NCBI GenBank assembly: GCA_020692245.1
Contig: JAIMKT010000032.1
Location: forward strand, 1-42,686
Source: Microcoleus sp. GA_180221_E-2-1-MAG-45_12
GTDB lineage: Bacteria > Cyanobacteriota > Cyanobacteriia > Cyanobacteriales > JAAUUE01
DNA: 42,686 nucleotides
Direction of reading: 5' to 3'
The position numbers were made by a program, and so were the translations under genes. The notes below the pieces were generated by a model, which was given only the letters and a program-made list of their open reading frames with translations, was not told the DNA's origin and made no database searches. Of the stretch, positions 18,536 through 27,345 are shown one piece after another. The first letter of the stretch is position 1. Each line of letters starts with the position of its first letter.

Positions 18536-20224
18536 ATGAAAATAACCCAGCAGTCGATCGAGAGACTTTACCCAGCGTTTTTTGTGCTGTTGGGTGGTGT
18601 GGCTATGGGTTGTACTCCGGCGACCGTGGGAGCTTGGTATCTAGGATGGATCGGCATGATTCCCCTGTGGTTGGTGGTGTTGGGGGCTGATCTGCCAAAG
18701 ATGCTGAAATTTTTACCCAGCAGGAGTACGGCTAGCAGCAATTCCCTAGAATTTTCGCAATCAGGATTTTCACAGCCAGAGTTTTTGGCTAAACACCCAA
18801 TTAAAAAAAATATTTTTTATGGCTGCCTCTGGGGTATTGGTTATCATGGGTTAGCAATTTCTTGGATTACAGGAATTCATCCCATGACATGGATGGGCGT
18901 ACCGTGGTTGGCAAGTCTGGCGATCGCCGCCGTCTGTTGGGTGCTTCTGAGCCTGACTGGAGCCTTGTTTTTGGGACTATGGATATTAATAATGGCAGGG
19001 ATCGAAAAATTCCTCTTGCCTAATTTGCCCAATTTATCCTCAGGGAAACTCCTCAGAAAAATTCTGATCGGGACGGCTTTATGGTGCTTGTTAGAAGGTT
19101 TATTTAGCTTTGGGGATATTTGGTGGACTTCTCTTTCCTATACCCAAAGCCCGGTAAACTTAGCAATTTTGCAACTAGGAAAAATCTCTGGGCCAAATAC
19201 AATTACGGCGGCGATCGTCTCTATCAATGGTCTATTGGCGGCGGGTTGGCTGAGTTGGACAAATCCCGATCAATCTTTCAATAAAACTCAAGGGCAAAAA
19301 TTCCTAGTTGGGGGAATGGGGTTACTGATTGCCCTGCATGTTATTGGTGGAGTGATGTATGGACAGCCGATCGAGGATTCCCCAGAGCAAGCCATGAACA
19401 TCGGCATTATCCAAGGCAATATTCCCAACTCCATTAAACTTTACCCCGAAGGTTGGCGAAAAGCGATCGAGGGTTATACTTCCGGTTATGAAGAGCTTGC
19501 AGACCAAGGAGTTGCCGCCGTCCTCACCCCAGAAACCGCCCTGCCTTTTTTGTGGAGCGACCAAGTAGAAAACCAGAGTTCTTTCTATCGAGCGATCCTT
19601 GCTAAGGGGGTCATGGCTTGGGTTGGGGGTTTTGGGCGAGAGGGTAATCGTTTAACTAATAGCCTGTTTACCATTACGGGACAGGGAGAAATTTTTAGTC
19701 AATACAACAAAGTGAAGCTGGTTCCCCTCGGTGAATACATTCCTTTTGAGCAATTTATTGGGCAGTTTATCAGTCGTCTTTCTCCCCTAGATGCAAAGCT
19801 CCAAGCTGGGTCGGGGACACAAATTTTTGATACTCCCCTAGGGCGGGCGATCGTGGGTATTTGTTATGAATCTGCCTTTAGCCAACACTTTCAACGCCAA
19901 GCGGCGGCCGGAGGCGAGTTTATTATTACGGCTTCTAATAATTCCCATTACGGGCTGAGTATGCCTGCTCAACACCATGCTCAGGATGTGCTGCGGGCGG
20001 TGGAGGTCGATCGCTGGGCAGTGCGAGCTACGAATACGGGCTACTCTGGGATTGTTGATCCCCGCGGTAATACCCTCTGGATTTCTGGGATTAATACCTA
20101 TGAAACCCACGCCCACACGGTTTATCGCCGCCAGACCCAAACATGGTACGGACGCTGGGGAGACTGGCTCACTCCAGTGTTGTTATTTCTGGGATTAATG
20201 ACAGTTGGTGTTCGGCTTCGGTGA
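18536..20224 (+). CDS. lnt: Apolipoprotein N-acyltransferase
   Basis: About 562 residues from ATG 18536; a TTG two codons earlier is possible. It adds the third acyl chain to lipoproteins at the inner membrane. An N-terminal block of hydrophobic segments is followed by the nitrilase-like domain with its triad: Glu in 'VLTPETALPF' (about 333), Lys in 'QYNKVKLVPLGEY' (about 392-394) and Cys in 'VGICYESAFS' (about 443). One terminal membrane segment ends the protein. A 30-residue polar insert (about 62-92) lies between early membrane helices. Confidence 0.95.
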   Translation: MKITQQSIERLYPAFFVLLGGVAMGCTPATVGAWYLGWIGMIPLWLVVLGADLPKMLKFLPSRSTASSNSLEFSQSGFSQPEFLAKHPIKKNIFYGCLWGIGYHGLAISWITGIHPMTWMGVPWLASLAIAAVCWVLLSLTGALFLGLWILIMAGIEKFLLPNLPNLSSGKLLRKILIGTALWCLLEGLFSFGDIWWTSLSYTQSPVNLAILQLGKISGPNTITAAIVSINGLLAAGWLSWTNPDQSFNKTQGQKFLVGGMGLLIALHVIGGVMYGQPIEDSPEQAMNIGIIQGNIPNSIKLYPEGWRKAIEGYTSGYEELADQGVAAVLTPETALPFLWSDQVENQSSFYRAILAKGVMAWVGGFGREGNRLTNSLFTITGQGEIFSQYNKVKLVPLGEYIPFEQFIGQFISRLSPLDAKLQAGSGTQIFDTPLGRAIVGICYESAFSQHFQRQAAAGGEFIITASNNSHYGLSMPAQHHAQDVLRAVEVDRWAVRATNTGYSGIVDPRGNTLWISGINTYETHAHTVYRRQTQTWYGRWGDWLTPVLLFLGLMTVGVRLR

Positions 20225-20265
20225 GAATAACAGTAGTTTCCATTGCTTTCATGATTAAAAACAAC

Positions 20266-21741
20266 CTAACGATGGCGGATGAAATCGTAGATATCAATAT
20301 ATTTTTGAGCCGGATCTTTCCATGAATTGTCGTAGTTCATTCCCTGAAGAGCAAGCTGTTGGAATAAAGGAGGATTTTTGGCGTAGAGGTCGATCGCGCG
20401 ATCGAGAGCCGAATTTAAACCCTGTTGGTCTGGCTCAAAGAACATAAACCCATTCCGCTTCTCCGGTGGATGATTTGGATCATAGTCATAATCAAAAATC
20501 GTATTTAGCAAGCCTCCCACACCCCGCACCACAGGCACAGTGCCGTAGCGCAGCCCGATGACCTGCGTGAGTCCACAGGGTTCATAATTACTAGGCACCA
20601 CAATAATATCTGCCCCGGCGTAGATCAGGTGGGACAACTCCTCATTGAAACCTAGTTCCAGATGGGCATCAGGATTATTATTAGTATTAATTTTCTCTCG
20701 CCAGAACCAATCATTGATCCCCGATTCTGTTGCTGAACCCAAGAGGACAAACTGCCCGCCCCGGGCCAAGGTGTGATAGAGGGCATGGTGGACTAGATGG
20801 ACTCCCTTTTGATCATCCAGTCTGCCGATATAACAAACTAGGGGCTTATCTTCTTGTCGTAGCCAGAGACGTTCCCGGAGAGCTTTTTTGTTTTTTATTT
20901 TCTCAGCAAAAGTAGTAGCAGTGTAGGGGTGGGGAATGAATCGATCGCTCTCTGGATTCCACACATCAAAATCTATGCCATTGAGAATCCCTCCAAACTT
21001 GTCTTGATGAAGTTCCAGAGTATGCCCCAAACCATAACTAATCCCTGTAAATCTGGCTTCCCAAGCATGGTGAGGCGACACCGTAGTCACAAAATTTGAG
21101 TAGACAATTCCCCCCTTCATGAAGTTGATGGCAAAAGGATTAAAATTATCCCGGAGGCGATCGTAACCGTAGTAGTAGCCCTCATTATTTAAGCCAGTTC
21201 CCCGCAATACTTCCATGCCACCGATCCCCTGATGCTTGAAATTGTGGATGGTGTAACAAACTCGCTGGTTCGCCATGCCGTAAAATTTATACATTTCGTA
21301 GAGCATCACCGGGATCAAGCCTGTTTGCCAGTCGTGGCAGTGGATTACATCTGGGCGCTTATTTGATTGCAACAAGAACTCTAGAGCCGCCTTACTAAAA
21401 AAAGCAAATCGCAAATTGTCATCATTACCCCCGTAGTAGTAACCCCGATCGAAGAAATTCTCGATCGAGTGGGGTTGAATAAAGAAACACAGCCGCCCAT
21501 GCACCCAACCACAAAACACAGAACAATGGATTGCACCCCCATTCCAAGGCACGGATAGTTCTTTATAAGCATCGTGTAGCCCCCAGATTTGGTCGTAGCG
21601 CATACAGTCGTACATGGGCAGAATCAGCTCCACCGTATGCCCTTGGTTTTCTAATTCTCTACTCAGCCCATAAACCACATCCCCCAAACCACCAGCCTTA
21701 ATCACCGGGGCGCACTCCGAAGCAATCTGCACAATGTACAT
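20266..21741 (-). CDS. glgA: Glycogen synthase (GlgA2 type)
   Basis: A 491-residue GT5 glycosyltransferase that extends alpha-1,4-glucan from ADP-glucose. The ADP-glucose motif 'KAGGLGD' is at residues 15-21, 'HCHDWQTGLIPV' near 135 and 'YIGRLDDQKGVHL' near 306. 'PSNYEPCGLTQVIGLRYGTVPVVRGVGGL' is the C-terminal nucleotide-binding region. The beginning 'MYIVQIASECAPVIKAGG' is that of the second cyanobacterial isoform, GlgA2, rather than GlgA1; this is recalled, not searched. It is convergent with lnt. Confidence 0.95.
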   Translation of the reverse strand: MYIVQIASECAPVIKAGGLGDVVYGLSRELENQGHTVELILPMYDCMRYDQIWGLHDAYKELSVPWNGGAIHCSVFCGWVHGRLCFFIQPHSIENFFDRGYYYGGNDDNLRFAFFSKAALEFLLQSNKRPDVIHCHDWQTGLIPVMLYEMYKFYGMANQRVCYTIHNFKHQGIGGMEVLRGTGLNNEGYYYGYDRLRDNFNPFAINFMKGGIVYSNFVTTVSPHHAWEARFTGISYGLGHTLELHQDKFGGILNGIDFDVWNPESDRFIPHPYTATTFAEKIKNKKALRERLWLRQEDKPLVCYIGRLDDQKGVHLVHHALYHTLARGGQFVLLGSATESGINDWFWREKINTNNNPDAHLELGFNEELSHLIYAGADIIVVPSNYEPCGLTQVIGLRYGTVPVVRGVGGLLNTIFDYDYDPNHPPEKRNGFMFFEPDQQGLNSALDRAIDLYAKNPPLFQQLALQGMNYDNSWKDPAQKYIDIYDFIRHR

Positions 21742-21849
21742 AAAAATTTCTTTGCCTAAAACTTGATCTGATATTTATTTGATATTTGTTTGATATTTAA
21801 GATTTTAGATTTATTTTAGATTTAAAGTCACTTCAAAATTACTTGAGGA

Positions 21850-22671
21850 TTACTTCAAAATAAACTCCTCGATCGCCGCCACCACCCCATCTTCTTCCAC
21901 ACCGGGAGCCACCCACTGAGCCACAGCCTTGACCGCTGCCGGAGCCTCCCCCATAGCTACTCCAATTCCGGCATACTCAATCATTTCTAGATCGTTAAAA
22001 TTATCACCGATCGCCATCACCTCTTCAGCCCGAATCCCCATAACTTCCCTTACCAGATAATCCACCGCAATCCCTTTATTCACCAAAGGATGAGCCATTT
22101 CAAAAAAAGTTGCCACAGATTTAGTTAAATACAGTTCATCAGGACGGTACAATTGCCGGACTTTCAAGAGTAACTCATCAAGCAACTGGGTATCTTCACT
22201 CAGAGCCAGAATTTTGGTGGGTGCTTGGTCTAGCAATTTTCGCAGGTCTCCCACGGGGTTGGCAGGAATGTTCGATCGCCTTGCATACTCCTGAGTATCT
22301 CCCACTATTTGCCGGACATAAAGCTGATCATTGATGTAGAAGTGGATGGAAACCCGTGATCTCAGATCTCCTTGCTCCAAATAATCTAGTAGTTCACTAG
22401 CGAGGGGAATCGGTACTGGTCGATGGCGATGGAGTTCATTGGTAGCGGGGTCTTGGATCCAAGCTCCTTGGTAGGCAATTAAGGGCAGATTACCACCAAT
22501 ATCTTGATAAAAACGTGCTGCTGATTGATACATCCGACCAGTGGCGATCGTGACCGGAATTCCCTTCGCTTGGACTGCTTTGATGGCTGCGAGAACTCCG
22601 GGGCGGACTTGGTTAGACTCTCCGGCGATCGTCCCATCAATATCGAGAACTAGTAATTTAATCTCACTCAT
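21850..22671 (-). CDS. HAD-superfamily Cof-type phosphatase
   Basis: About 273 residues from ATG 22671 (MSEIKLLVLDIDGT); the longer frame to 22758 overlaps the Nudix gene and gives a non-conserved Phe/Ser-rich lead. The HAD motifs are complete: 'LDIDGTIAG' (motif I), 'IATGRM' (motif II), a Lys in 'LVNKGIAV' (motif III) and 'AIGDNFNDLEMI' (motif IV). The C2B cap is that of Cof/YidA-type sugar-phosphate or FMN phosphatases, but the substrate is unknown. It lies 40 bp downstream of the Nudix gene. Confidence 0.9.
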   Translation of the reverse strand: MSEIKLLVLDIDGTIAGESNQVRPGVLAAIKAVQAKGIPVTIATGRMYQSAARFYQDIGGNLPLIAYQGAWIQDPATNELHRHRPVPIPLASELLDYLEQGDLRSRVSIHFYINDQLYVRQIVGDTQEYARRSNIPANPVGDLRKLLDQAPTKILALSEDTQLLDELLLKVRQLYRPDELYLTKSVATFFEMAHPLVNKGIAVDYLVREVMGIRAEEVMAIGDNFNDLEMIEYAGIGVAMGEAPAAVKAVAQWVAPGVEEDGVVAAIEEFILK

Positions 22672-22711
22672 AAACTTAGAAATTGGCAAAAATCTAGAGA
22701 AACTAGAAAAA

Positions 22712-23257
22712 CTAAAGAAATGGACGGGCAAGGAAAAAGCTGGCGATCGATTTCGCATCTACCTGCTCCCCTGACAGAATAGCAGCTTCTAGTTCCCTTG
22801 GGGTCATCAATACCACCTCAATATCTTCATCTTCATCTTGCGCTGGCGGTGTTGCCAATAATTCCAAATCCTCTGCCAAAAAAGCATAAATAATTTCATC
22901 GGAGTAGCCGGGAGCTAAGAAAAATTCCCCCAACTTCCGCCATGTGGGCGATCGATACCCCGTTTCTTCTTCTATCTCCCGCCGAATTGTTTCTGCCGGA
23001 TCCTCTCCCGGTTCCACTGTTCCTGCCGGAAACTCTAGCAATCTTCCTTGCGTGGCAAAGCGGTATTGCCGGACTAAAACTAATTTGCCTTCGGGAGTTA
23101 CAGGTACAGCTAAAGCTCCCCCCGGATGCTGAATCCATTCCCAATCTCCTTCCACACCGTTGGGCAACCGCAATCGATCGACCTGAAACCCAAATTTCCG
23201 CCCCTGATAGACAAGACGTTGCTTAATCAACTCCGATGGTTCATTACCCGTAGGCAT
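22712..23257 (-). CDS. Nudix hydrolase (ADP-ribose pyrophosphatase-like)
   Basis: A 181-residue Nudix protein that hydrolyses nucleoside diphosphate derivatives, most like ADP-ribose pyrophosphatases. The full Nudix box is present, from 'GTVEPGEDPAET' through 'REIEEETGY' (G-x5-E-x7-REuxEExGu). 'PGGALAVPVTPEGKLVLVRQYR' precedes it and 'FFLAPGYSDEIIYAFLAEDL' follows it, as in ADPRases. It is probably co-transcribed with the HAD gene downstream. Confidence 0.93.
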   Translation of the reverse strand: MPTGNEPSELIKQRLVYQGRKFGFQVDRLRLPNGVEGDWEWIQHPGGALAVPVTPEGKLVLVRQYRFATQGRLLEFPAGTVEPGEDPAETIRREIEEETGYRSPTWRKLGEFFLAPGYSDEIIYAFLAEDLELLATPPAQDEDEDIEVVLMTPRELEAAILSGEQVDAKSIASFFLARPFL

Positions 23258-23342
23258 AGTTTAATCCTTATAAAATGTAAGCATTGCTCTAAAGTTCTAG
23301 AAGACACATTTTGCCTCAGTGATAACAATTTAGTATGTATTG

Positions 23343-23699
23343 TTAGCTTTGTTCATAATCAACACAAATAACTAGACTAAACAATAATTCTTCTAGGTTT
23401 TTGGACGAAACTTGACCTAATTTTCTCACAAATCGTTCTATCGAAATACTGCGAACTTGTAAGACATTTCCCGCAGAATCACGATCAAGTTGATTTTCTG
23501 AGTTAGCTTTGATTTTTATCATAAATGGACGATCGCTAAATTTTTCTTGCCAGCTTGTAATTGGAATAATAATCCTGAGAGGAATGGGATTAAATATTTC
23601 AGCATTAATAACTACTACAGGTCGAGTTTTCTGAAGCTCTTGTCCTATTGTCGGATTAAGATCAACCAACCAAATTTCGCCACGTTTGGGGTCAATCAT
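23343..23699 (-). CDS. MazF/PemK-type mRNA interferase toxin
   Basis: A 118-residue toxin of the MazF fold. The N-terminus 'PKRGEIWLVDLNPTIGQELQKTRPVVVI' is the family signature, including the catalytic Arg in 'KTRPVVVI', and 'RIIIPITSW' is the second conserved strand. Its start overlaps the end of the antitoxin gene by 8 bp, the usual type II toxin-antitoxin layout, and it would cleave mRNA when freed. Confidence 0.93.
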   Translation of the reverse strand: MIDPKRGEIWLVDLNPTIGQELQKTRPVVVINAEIFNPIPLRIIIPITSWQEKFSDRPFMIKIKANSENQLDRDSAGNVLQVRSISIERFVRKLGQVSSKNLEELLFSLVICVDYEQS

Positions 23700-23982
23700 A
23701 TTTCATATCCCAATCTTCAGTATCCAATATAGAAAACTCAGTAAGTTCTGGATCGCTTAGAAAATCATCAGCAATTTTAGGAATAATATTTGCCAGGTAA
23801 TGATGACGCTCTGCTAAGGGCATTTTCGCAATTTCCCTAAGAGATAATTGGGATTTTGTCGTTTCTTGAATAGATCCTTGCCTTAGAGCTTTAGTAAATT
23901 CTAGAACTTCTTGCTGCTTTTCCAGTGGTAGCTCTCGGAGATTGGTCAAGATGATTTGTTCTAGGCTTGCAGTGCTTTGCAT
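23692..23982 (-). CDS. Antitoxin of the MazF-type pair
   Basis: A 96-residue protein directly upstream of and overlapping the toxin. The N-terminal 'LEQIILTNLRELPLEKQQEVLEFTKALRQ' resembles DUF2281-type antitoxin starts. The middle 'LREIAKMPLAERHHYLA' is also frequent in cyanobacterial antitoxins, and the acidic end (SILDTEDWDM) probably wraps the toxin. It likely represses its own operon. Confidence 0.82.
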   Translation of the reverse strand: MQSTASLEQIILTNLRELPLEKQQEVLEFTKALRQGSIQETTKSQLSLREIAKMPLAERHHYLANIIPKIADDFLSDPELTEFSILDTEDWDMKYD

Positions 23983-24115
23983 TATCTTTATTCCGTGCTA
24001 TTGATATTTACCTCAAGTCTAATCTAAAGGGTTCAGATACTACAATTCAAACGATCATCAGTTTCACTGTTGTTATAATTAAGCATTCCCACTTAGAATT
24101 CTGGCGAAGTTAGAA

Positions 24116-24688
24116 ATGATCCAATCTCTAGAGAAAAAGTTATCGATCGCTGAGTTTCTGCAACTCCCGGAAACTAAGCCCGCCACTGAATATATCAACG
24201 GTCGGAGCTATCAAAAGCCCATGCCCCAAGGAAAACATAGCCAGCTACAGGGACAATTGGTTACGGCAATTAATGCAGTAGCAGCCAAACAAAAAATAGC
24301 CCTTGCCTTGCCAGAATTGCGCTGTACCTTTGGCAAAAGGTCGATCGTCCCAGATATTGCCATTTTTAGTTGGGATCACATCCCTCTAGATCAGGAGGGA
24401 GATATTGCTGATCGGTTTAACACTGCTCCAGATTGGGTCATAGAAATTTTATCCCCAGACCAAAATCAATCTAGAGTAACTGCAAATATCTTGCATTGTC
24501 TCCAATCTAGCTGTCAGATGGGCTGGTTAATTGATCCAAAGATTAAATCTATTTTGGTTTATCCCAATGGTCAACAACCAGAGTTTTTTCAAGAATTCGA
24601 TCAACTGTTACCCATCCCTGATTTTGTCCCCGACTTAAAATTAACTGTTGGTGATCTATTCAGTTGGTTAAAACCGGGAAATATTTAA
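24116..24688 (+). CDS. Uma2-family restriction-endonuclease-like protein
   Basis: A 190-residue Uma2/DUF820 protein with a PD-(D/E)XK nuclease-like fold, highly multiplied in cyanobacteria. It shows 'YINGRSYQKPMPQGKHSQLQGQL', 'VPDIAIFSWDHIP' (the Pro-Asp of the site), 'APDWVIEILSPDQ' (the E-x-x site) and the tail 'FVPDLKLTVGDLFSWL'. The biological role is unknown. Confidence 0.9.
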   Translation: MIQSLEKKLSIAEFLQLPETKPATEYINGRSYQKPMPQGKHSQLQGQLVTAINAVAAKQKIALALPELRCTFGKRSIVPDIAIFSWDHIPLDQEGDIADRFNTAPDWVIEILSPDQNQSRVTANILHCLQSSCQMGWLIDPKIKSILVYPNGQQPEFFQEFDQLLPIPDFVPDLKLTVGDLFSWLKPGNI

Positions 24689-24721
24689 TAACTTAATTAA
24701 GGTAATTGGCAACTTGAATTA

Positions 24722-25351
24722 TTAGTGTTCAAAAATACCTTGATACTGCATTAGGTCTAACTCCACAATTACCGGGATTGTTTGGAAACATTTTTGGGCT
24801 AAATCCCAACGTTCTTCCCGTTGCAGCATCATGATTAGCTTCGATCGAGCCGGAAGCAAGTAACGTACATCATTAGCTGCATAACTTAATTGAGCATCAG
24901 AAAGCTGATCGGCATTTCCCCAATCAGAACTTTGGGAAGTTTTATCTAATTCCACTTTTTCTAATTCTTGAACTAGTTCTTTTAAGCCATGTTTATTCGT
25001 GTAGGTTCTGGCTAATTTACTCGCAATCTTAGTACAAAAAATTGGCTGTACTGCAATATCCAAATGATAGGAGAATTGAGCCACATCGAAGCGGGCAAAA
25101 TGAAATACTTTCGTAATATCAGTCTTTTCTAAAAGTTGTTTGAGTTTTGGTGCTTCCGTTTGTTTTCTAGCAATCCGAATTACGGTCACATAACCCGTTG
25201 GATCACAGATTTGTACTAAACAAAGTCGATCGCGCTGGGGTAATAAACCCATGGTTTCCGTGTCGATCGCCAGCGCCGGAGCTGCTAAATAACGCTCTAA
25301 AGCAACATCACTCAAATCTCGATCGCAAACCAAAAAATTTTCATTACTCAT
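24722..25351 (-). CDS. Ribonuclease D-like 3'-5' exonuclease
   Basis: A 209-residue DEDDy exonuclease domain without the HRDC domains of classical RNase D, the short form usual in cyanobacteria. The acidic sites are 'ALAIDTETMGL' (Exo I), 'KVFHFARFDVAQF' (Exo II) and 'LSYAANDVRYLL' (Exo III, with Tyr and Asp). It probably trims RNA 3' ends. It stands alone on the minus strand. Confidence 0.9.
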   Translation of the reverse strand: MSNENFLVCDRDLSDVALERYLAAPALAIDTETMGLLPQRDRLCLVQICDPTGYVTVIRIARKQTEAPKLKQLLEKTDITKVFHFARFDVAQFSYHLDIAVQPIFCTKIASKLARTYTNKHGLKELVQELEKVELDKTSQSSDWGNADQLSDAQLSYAANDVRYLLPARSKLIMMLQREERWDLAQKCFQTIPVIVELDLMQYQGIFEH

Positions 25352-25491
25352 TTATTAAACTGATTATTAAAAATTAACGTATCACTAAATTACTTGGGTA
25401 TTGATCAAGAACGTAGTGTTCCTAGATTAACAGGAATGCGATCGATCACACCAATTTTAATCTTGAAATCCTTGGGGGATGGTAGAGGCAA

Positions 25492-25953
25492 TCATGGCAG
25501 AAAATCCTCATTTAGAATATTTTTTAAGGATAATAGAGGTTGGTCTGGGAAGAAATCTATAGGTTTACCTATCAAATGCCCAATAGTTTTTCTAGCATCC
25601 AGATAAGTATCTAAAAAAATCTCGGCTAGGTAGGGCTTTAGGCTAGGGCTATCAGATAACTCATCTCGAATCTGTTGACGAAAAGTAGTAATTTCTGATT
25701 TCCATTTATTCCTATTATATTCTCTTTCTGATTCCCAGTAACTCAGTTTGAGTAGATGTTCCCAAAGTCGAGTTAAGAGACTTTTAACGGCTCTTCTATT
25801 GTTTTTCCCCATGCTTTCTAATTCATCCAATAAATTTCCCCAGTCAACTTGGTCAAACTCTTGAGAGCGGAGTTGTTTTAGGGTTTCCTCTAGCCAGAGT
25901 TGATAGTCTTGATCGTATAATATTCTAGTACTGCGATCGACCGATGCTTTCAT
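25492..25953 (-). CDS. DUF29 domain-containing protein
   Basis: A 153-residue DUF29 protein, paralogous to the one at 10741-11214. Shared features are 'LYDQDYQLWLEETLKQLRSQEFDQVDW', 'ELESMGKNNRRAVKSLLTRLWEHLLK' and 'SPSLKPYLAEIF'. The function is unknown. It is 33 bp downstream of the Uma2 gene, same strand. Confidence 0.9.
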   Translation of the reverse strand: MKASVDRSTRILYDQDYQLWLEETLKQLRSQEFDQVDWGNLLDELESMGKNNRRAVKSLLTRLWEHLLKLSYWESEREYNRNKWKSEITTFRQQIRDELSDSPSLKPYLAEIFLDTYLDARKTIGHLIGKPIDFFPDQPLLSLKNILNEDFLP

Positions 25954-25986
25954 AAACTTTAGCTCCTCATTTATTGCTTTGATTAA

Positions 25987-26550
25987 CTATGCAAAAACTT
26001 GTTTAACTGTTAACTTTAATTCGGGAAAAAGCAAAGATTTTATTTCCTGTTCACCTGTAAATTCTGTAACTTCATAAAAACCAGAAACTAATAGCAAAAC
26101 TGAGATTTTTTCTATTTCTGGGTCAACAATCCAATATTCAGGAATTTCTCTAACAGCATATTCAGAACGCTTATAGCGATAGTCATCATCAGAATTACTC
26201 GGACTTACAATTTCTATCACTAAAAGGGGCGGAGATTCTAAAACAGCACTGGACATTGTTCGGAGTTCTTGACATTGACTTTCTGACAAAATCACCAAAT
26301 CAGGAATCCTTGATTTCCTATAATCAGTTCTTACACCTACTGTCCCGGGCATCACTTTCCACTGTTGTTTGAGTTTGCCAATTTCTTGTTCTAAAATCGT
26401 AAAGATAAAATGTAAGATCAAGGCATGAAGACCACTAGCCGTAGGCATAAGTTGCAATTGTCCATTAACTAATTCATATTTATGATCAGTGCCGTCGTCA
26501 TAAGCTAGATACTCTTCAAAGGAATAAGTTTTAGTGAGTAATTGAACCAT
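25987..26550 (-). CDS. Uma2-family restriction-endonuclease-like protein
   Basis: A 187-residue intact Uma2/DUF820 protein. It shows 'YDDGTDHKYELVNGQLQLMPTASGLHA', 'RIPDLVILSE', 'PPLLVIEIVSPSNSDDDYRYKRSEYAV' and 'IPEYWIVDPEIEKISVLLL'. It is a close paralogue of the broken Uma2 gene at 38747-39275, and comparing the two shows what the broken one has lost. Confidence 0.92.
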   Translation of the reverse strand: MVQLLTKTYSFEEYLAYDDGTDHKYELVNGQLQLMPTASGLHALILHFIFTILEQEIGKLKQQWKVMPGTVGVRTDYRKSRIPDLVILSESQCQELRTMSSAVLESPPLLVIEIVSPSNSDDDYRYKRSEYAVREIPEYWIVDPEIEKISVLLLVSGFYEVTEFTGEQEIKSLLFPELKLTVKQVFA

Positions 26551-26598
26551 TTTTAATTTACTCCCAGTGGTCGAATTTGGACTTAAATTATCTTTGCA

Positions 26599-27333
26599 CT
26601 ATCTTCGCACAAAAATCTGGGTAAAGAAAAACTGCCCCCGACTATTCTGGGCAACCCCAATACCTGTCAGGTCAAACTGTCCCTCCAAATTTCGCCGATG
26701 CCCCTCACTAGCAATCCAACCTTGAAGGGCTTCCGCTATGGGATCAGCATAACCTTGATTGTAGGCAACATTTTCCGAGATGCCTTGATTTGTCATAACT
26801 TGATCGATCGATCGTCCCCGTTGCTCAAAACCCTCATGACTAAAAGGTACACTGCCATTTGCCATTCTTTGGGAGTGCAATCTTGCCTGCTGACTAATCC
26901 GTTCATCCAGAGCGAGGAGAGGCAGATTTCGTGATCGTCGAAATTGATTTACCTGCTGGTACACCAATCTTTCCAAAGTTGGGGCAGAAATTATTTCTAG
27001 CTTACTATCTCTAATATTTCGGTAGTTATAGACAGGGTTGTTGCCGGGGCTACTAGGAGAACGATCGATCGAACTAACCCAACCTCCTTGGGGTAAAGGG
27101 CGAGGCGGAGTGACAGGCAGAGTTCCAAAAGGGGGAATAACAGTTTCTGCCTGTTTTAGCTCTATTGGCGGGGATTTTATTTGTCTAAGTTCTAACACCT
27201 TAGATTCTATCCATCTAGACTCTATAAGTTTAGATTCTGTACGTTTATACTCTAACGATCTAGGTACTGCGGCGATCAGGGTCGGTGCAGTCAACAGTAA
27301 GAGCATAGCTCTGGGGAACAATGTTAGTCTCAA
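26599..27333 (-). CDS. Secreted CAP-domain (SCP/PR1) protein
   Basis: A 244-residue exported protein with a signal peptide ('PRAMLLLLTAPTLIAA'). A linker of pentapeptide repeats of the K/R-x-x-E-S type follows (about residues 25-55), then a Pro-rich segment, and a CAP domain from about residue 120 to the end. CAP motifs are 'ARLHSQRMANG', 'PFSHEGFE', 'ISENVAYN' and 'GWIASEGHRRNL'. CAP proteins in bacteria bind or remodel wall or lipid components, but the role here is unknown. Confidence 0.88.
   Translation of the reverse strand: MRLTLFPRAMLLLLTAPTLIAAVPRSLEYKRTESKLIESRWIESKVLELRQIKSPPIELKQAETVIPPFGTLPVTPPRPLPQGGWVSSIDRSPSSPGNNPVYNYRNIRDSKLEIISAPTLERLVYQQVNQFRRSRNLPLLALDERISQQARLHSQRMANGSVPFSHEGFEQRGRSIDQVMTNQGISENVAYNQGYADPIAEALQGWIASEGHRRNLEGQFDLTGIGVAQNSRGQFFFTQIFVRR
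27186..27260. repeat. Five 15-bp tandem units inside the CAP-protein gene
   Basis: Five in-frame 15-base units, of which three begin TAGATTCT or TAGACTCT on the plus strand, encode the pentapeptide linker (KLIES, RWIES, KVLEL and so on). The unit length is a multiple of three, so copy changes keep the frame. Confidence 0.7.
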
Positions 27334-27345
27334 TACCTCAATTCC

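Noticed and set aside
22671-22758. Upstream start of the HAD phosphatase at 22758
   Set aside because: It would add a Phe/Ser-rich lead overlapping the Nudix gene end; ATG 22671 starts directly before the conserved 'LVLDIDGT' strand.
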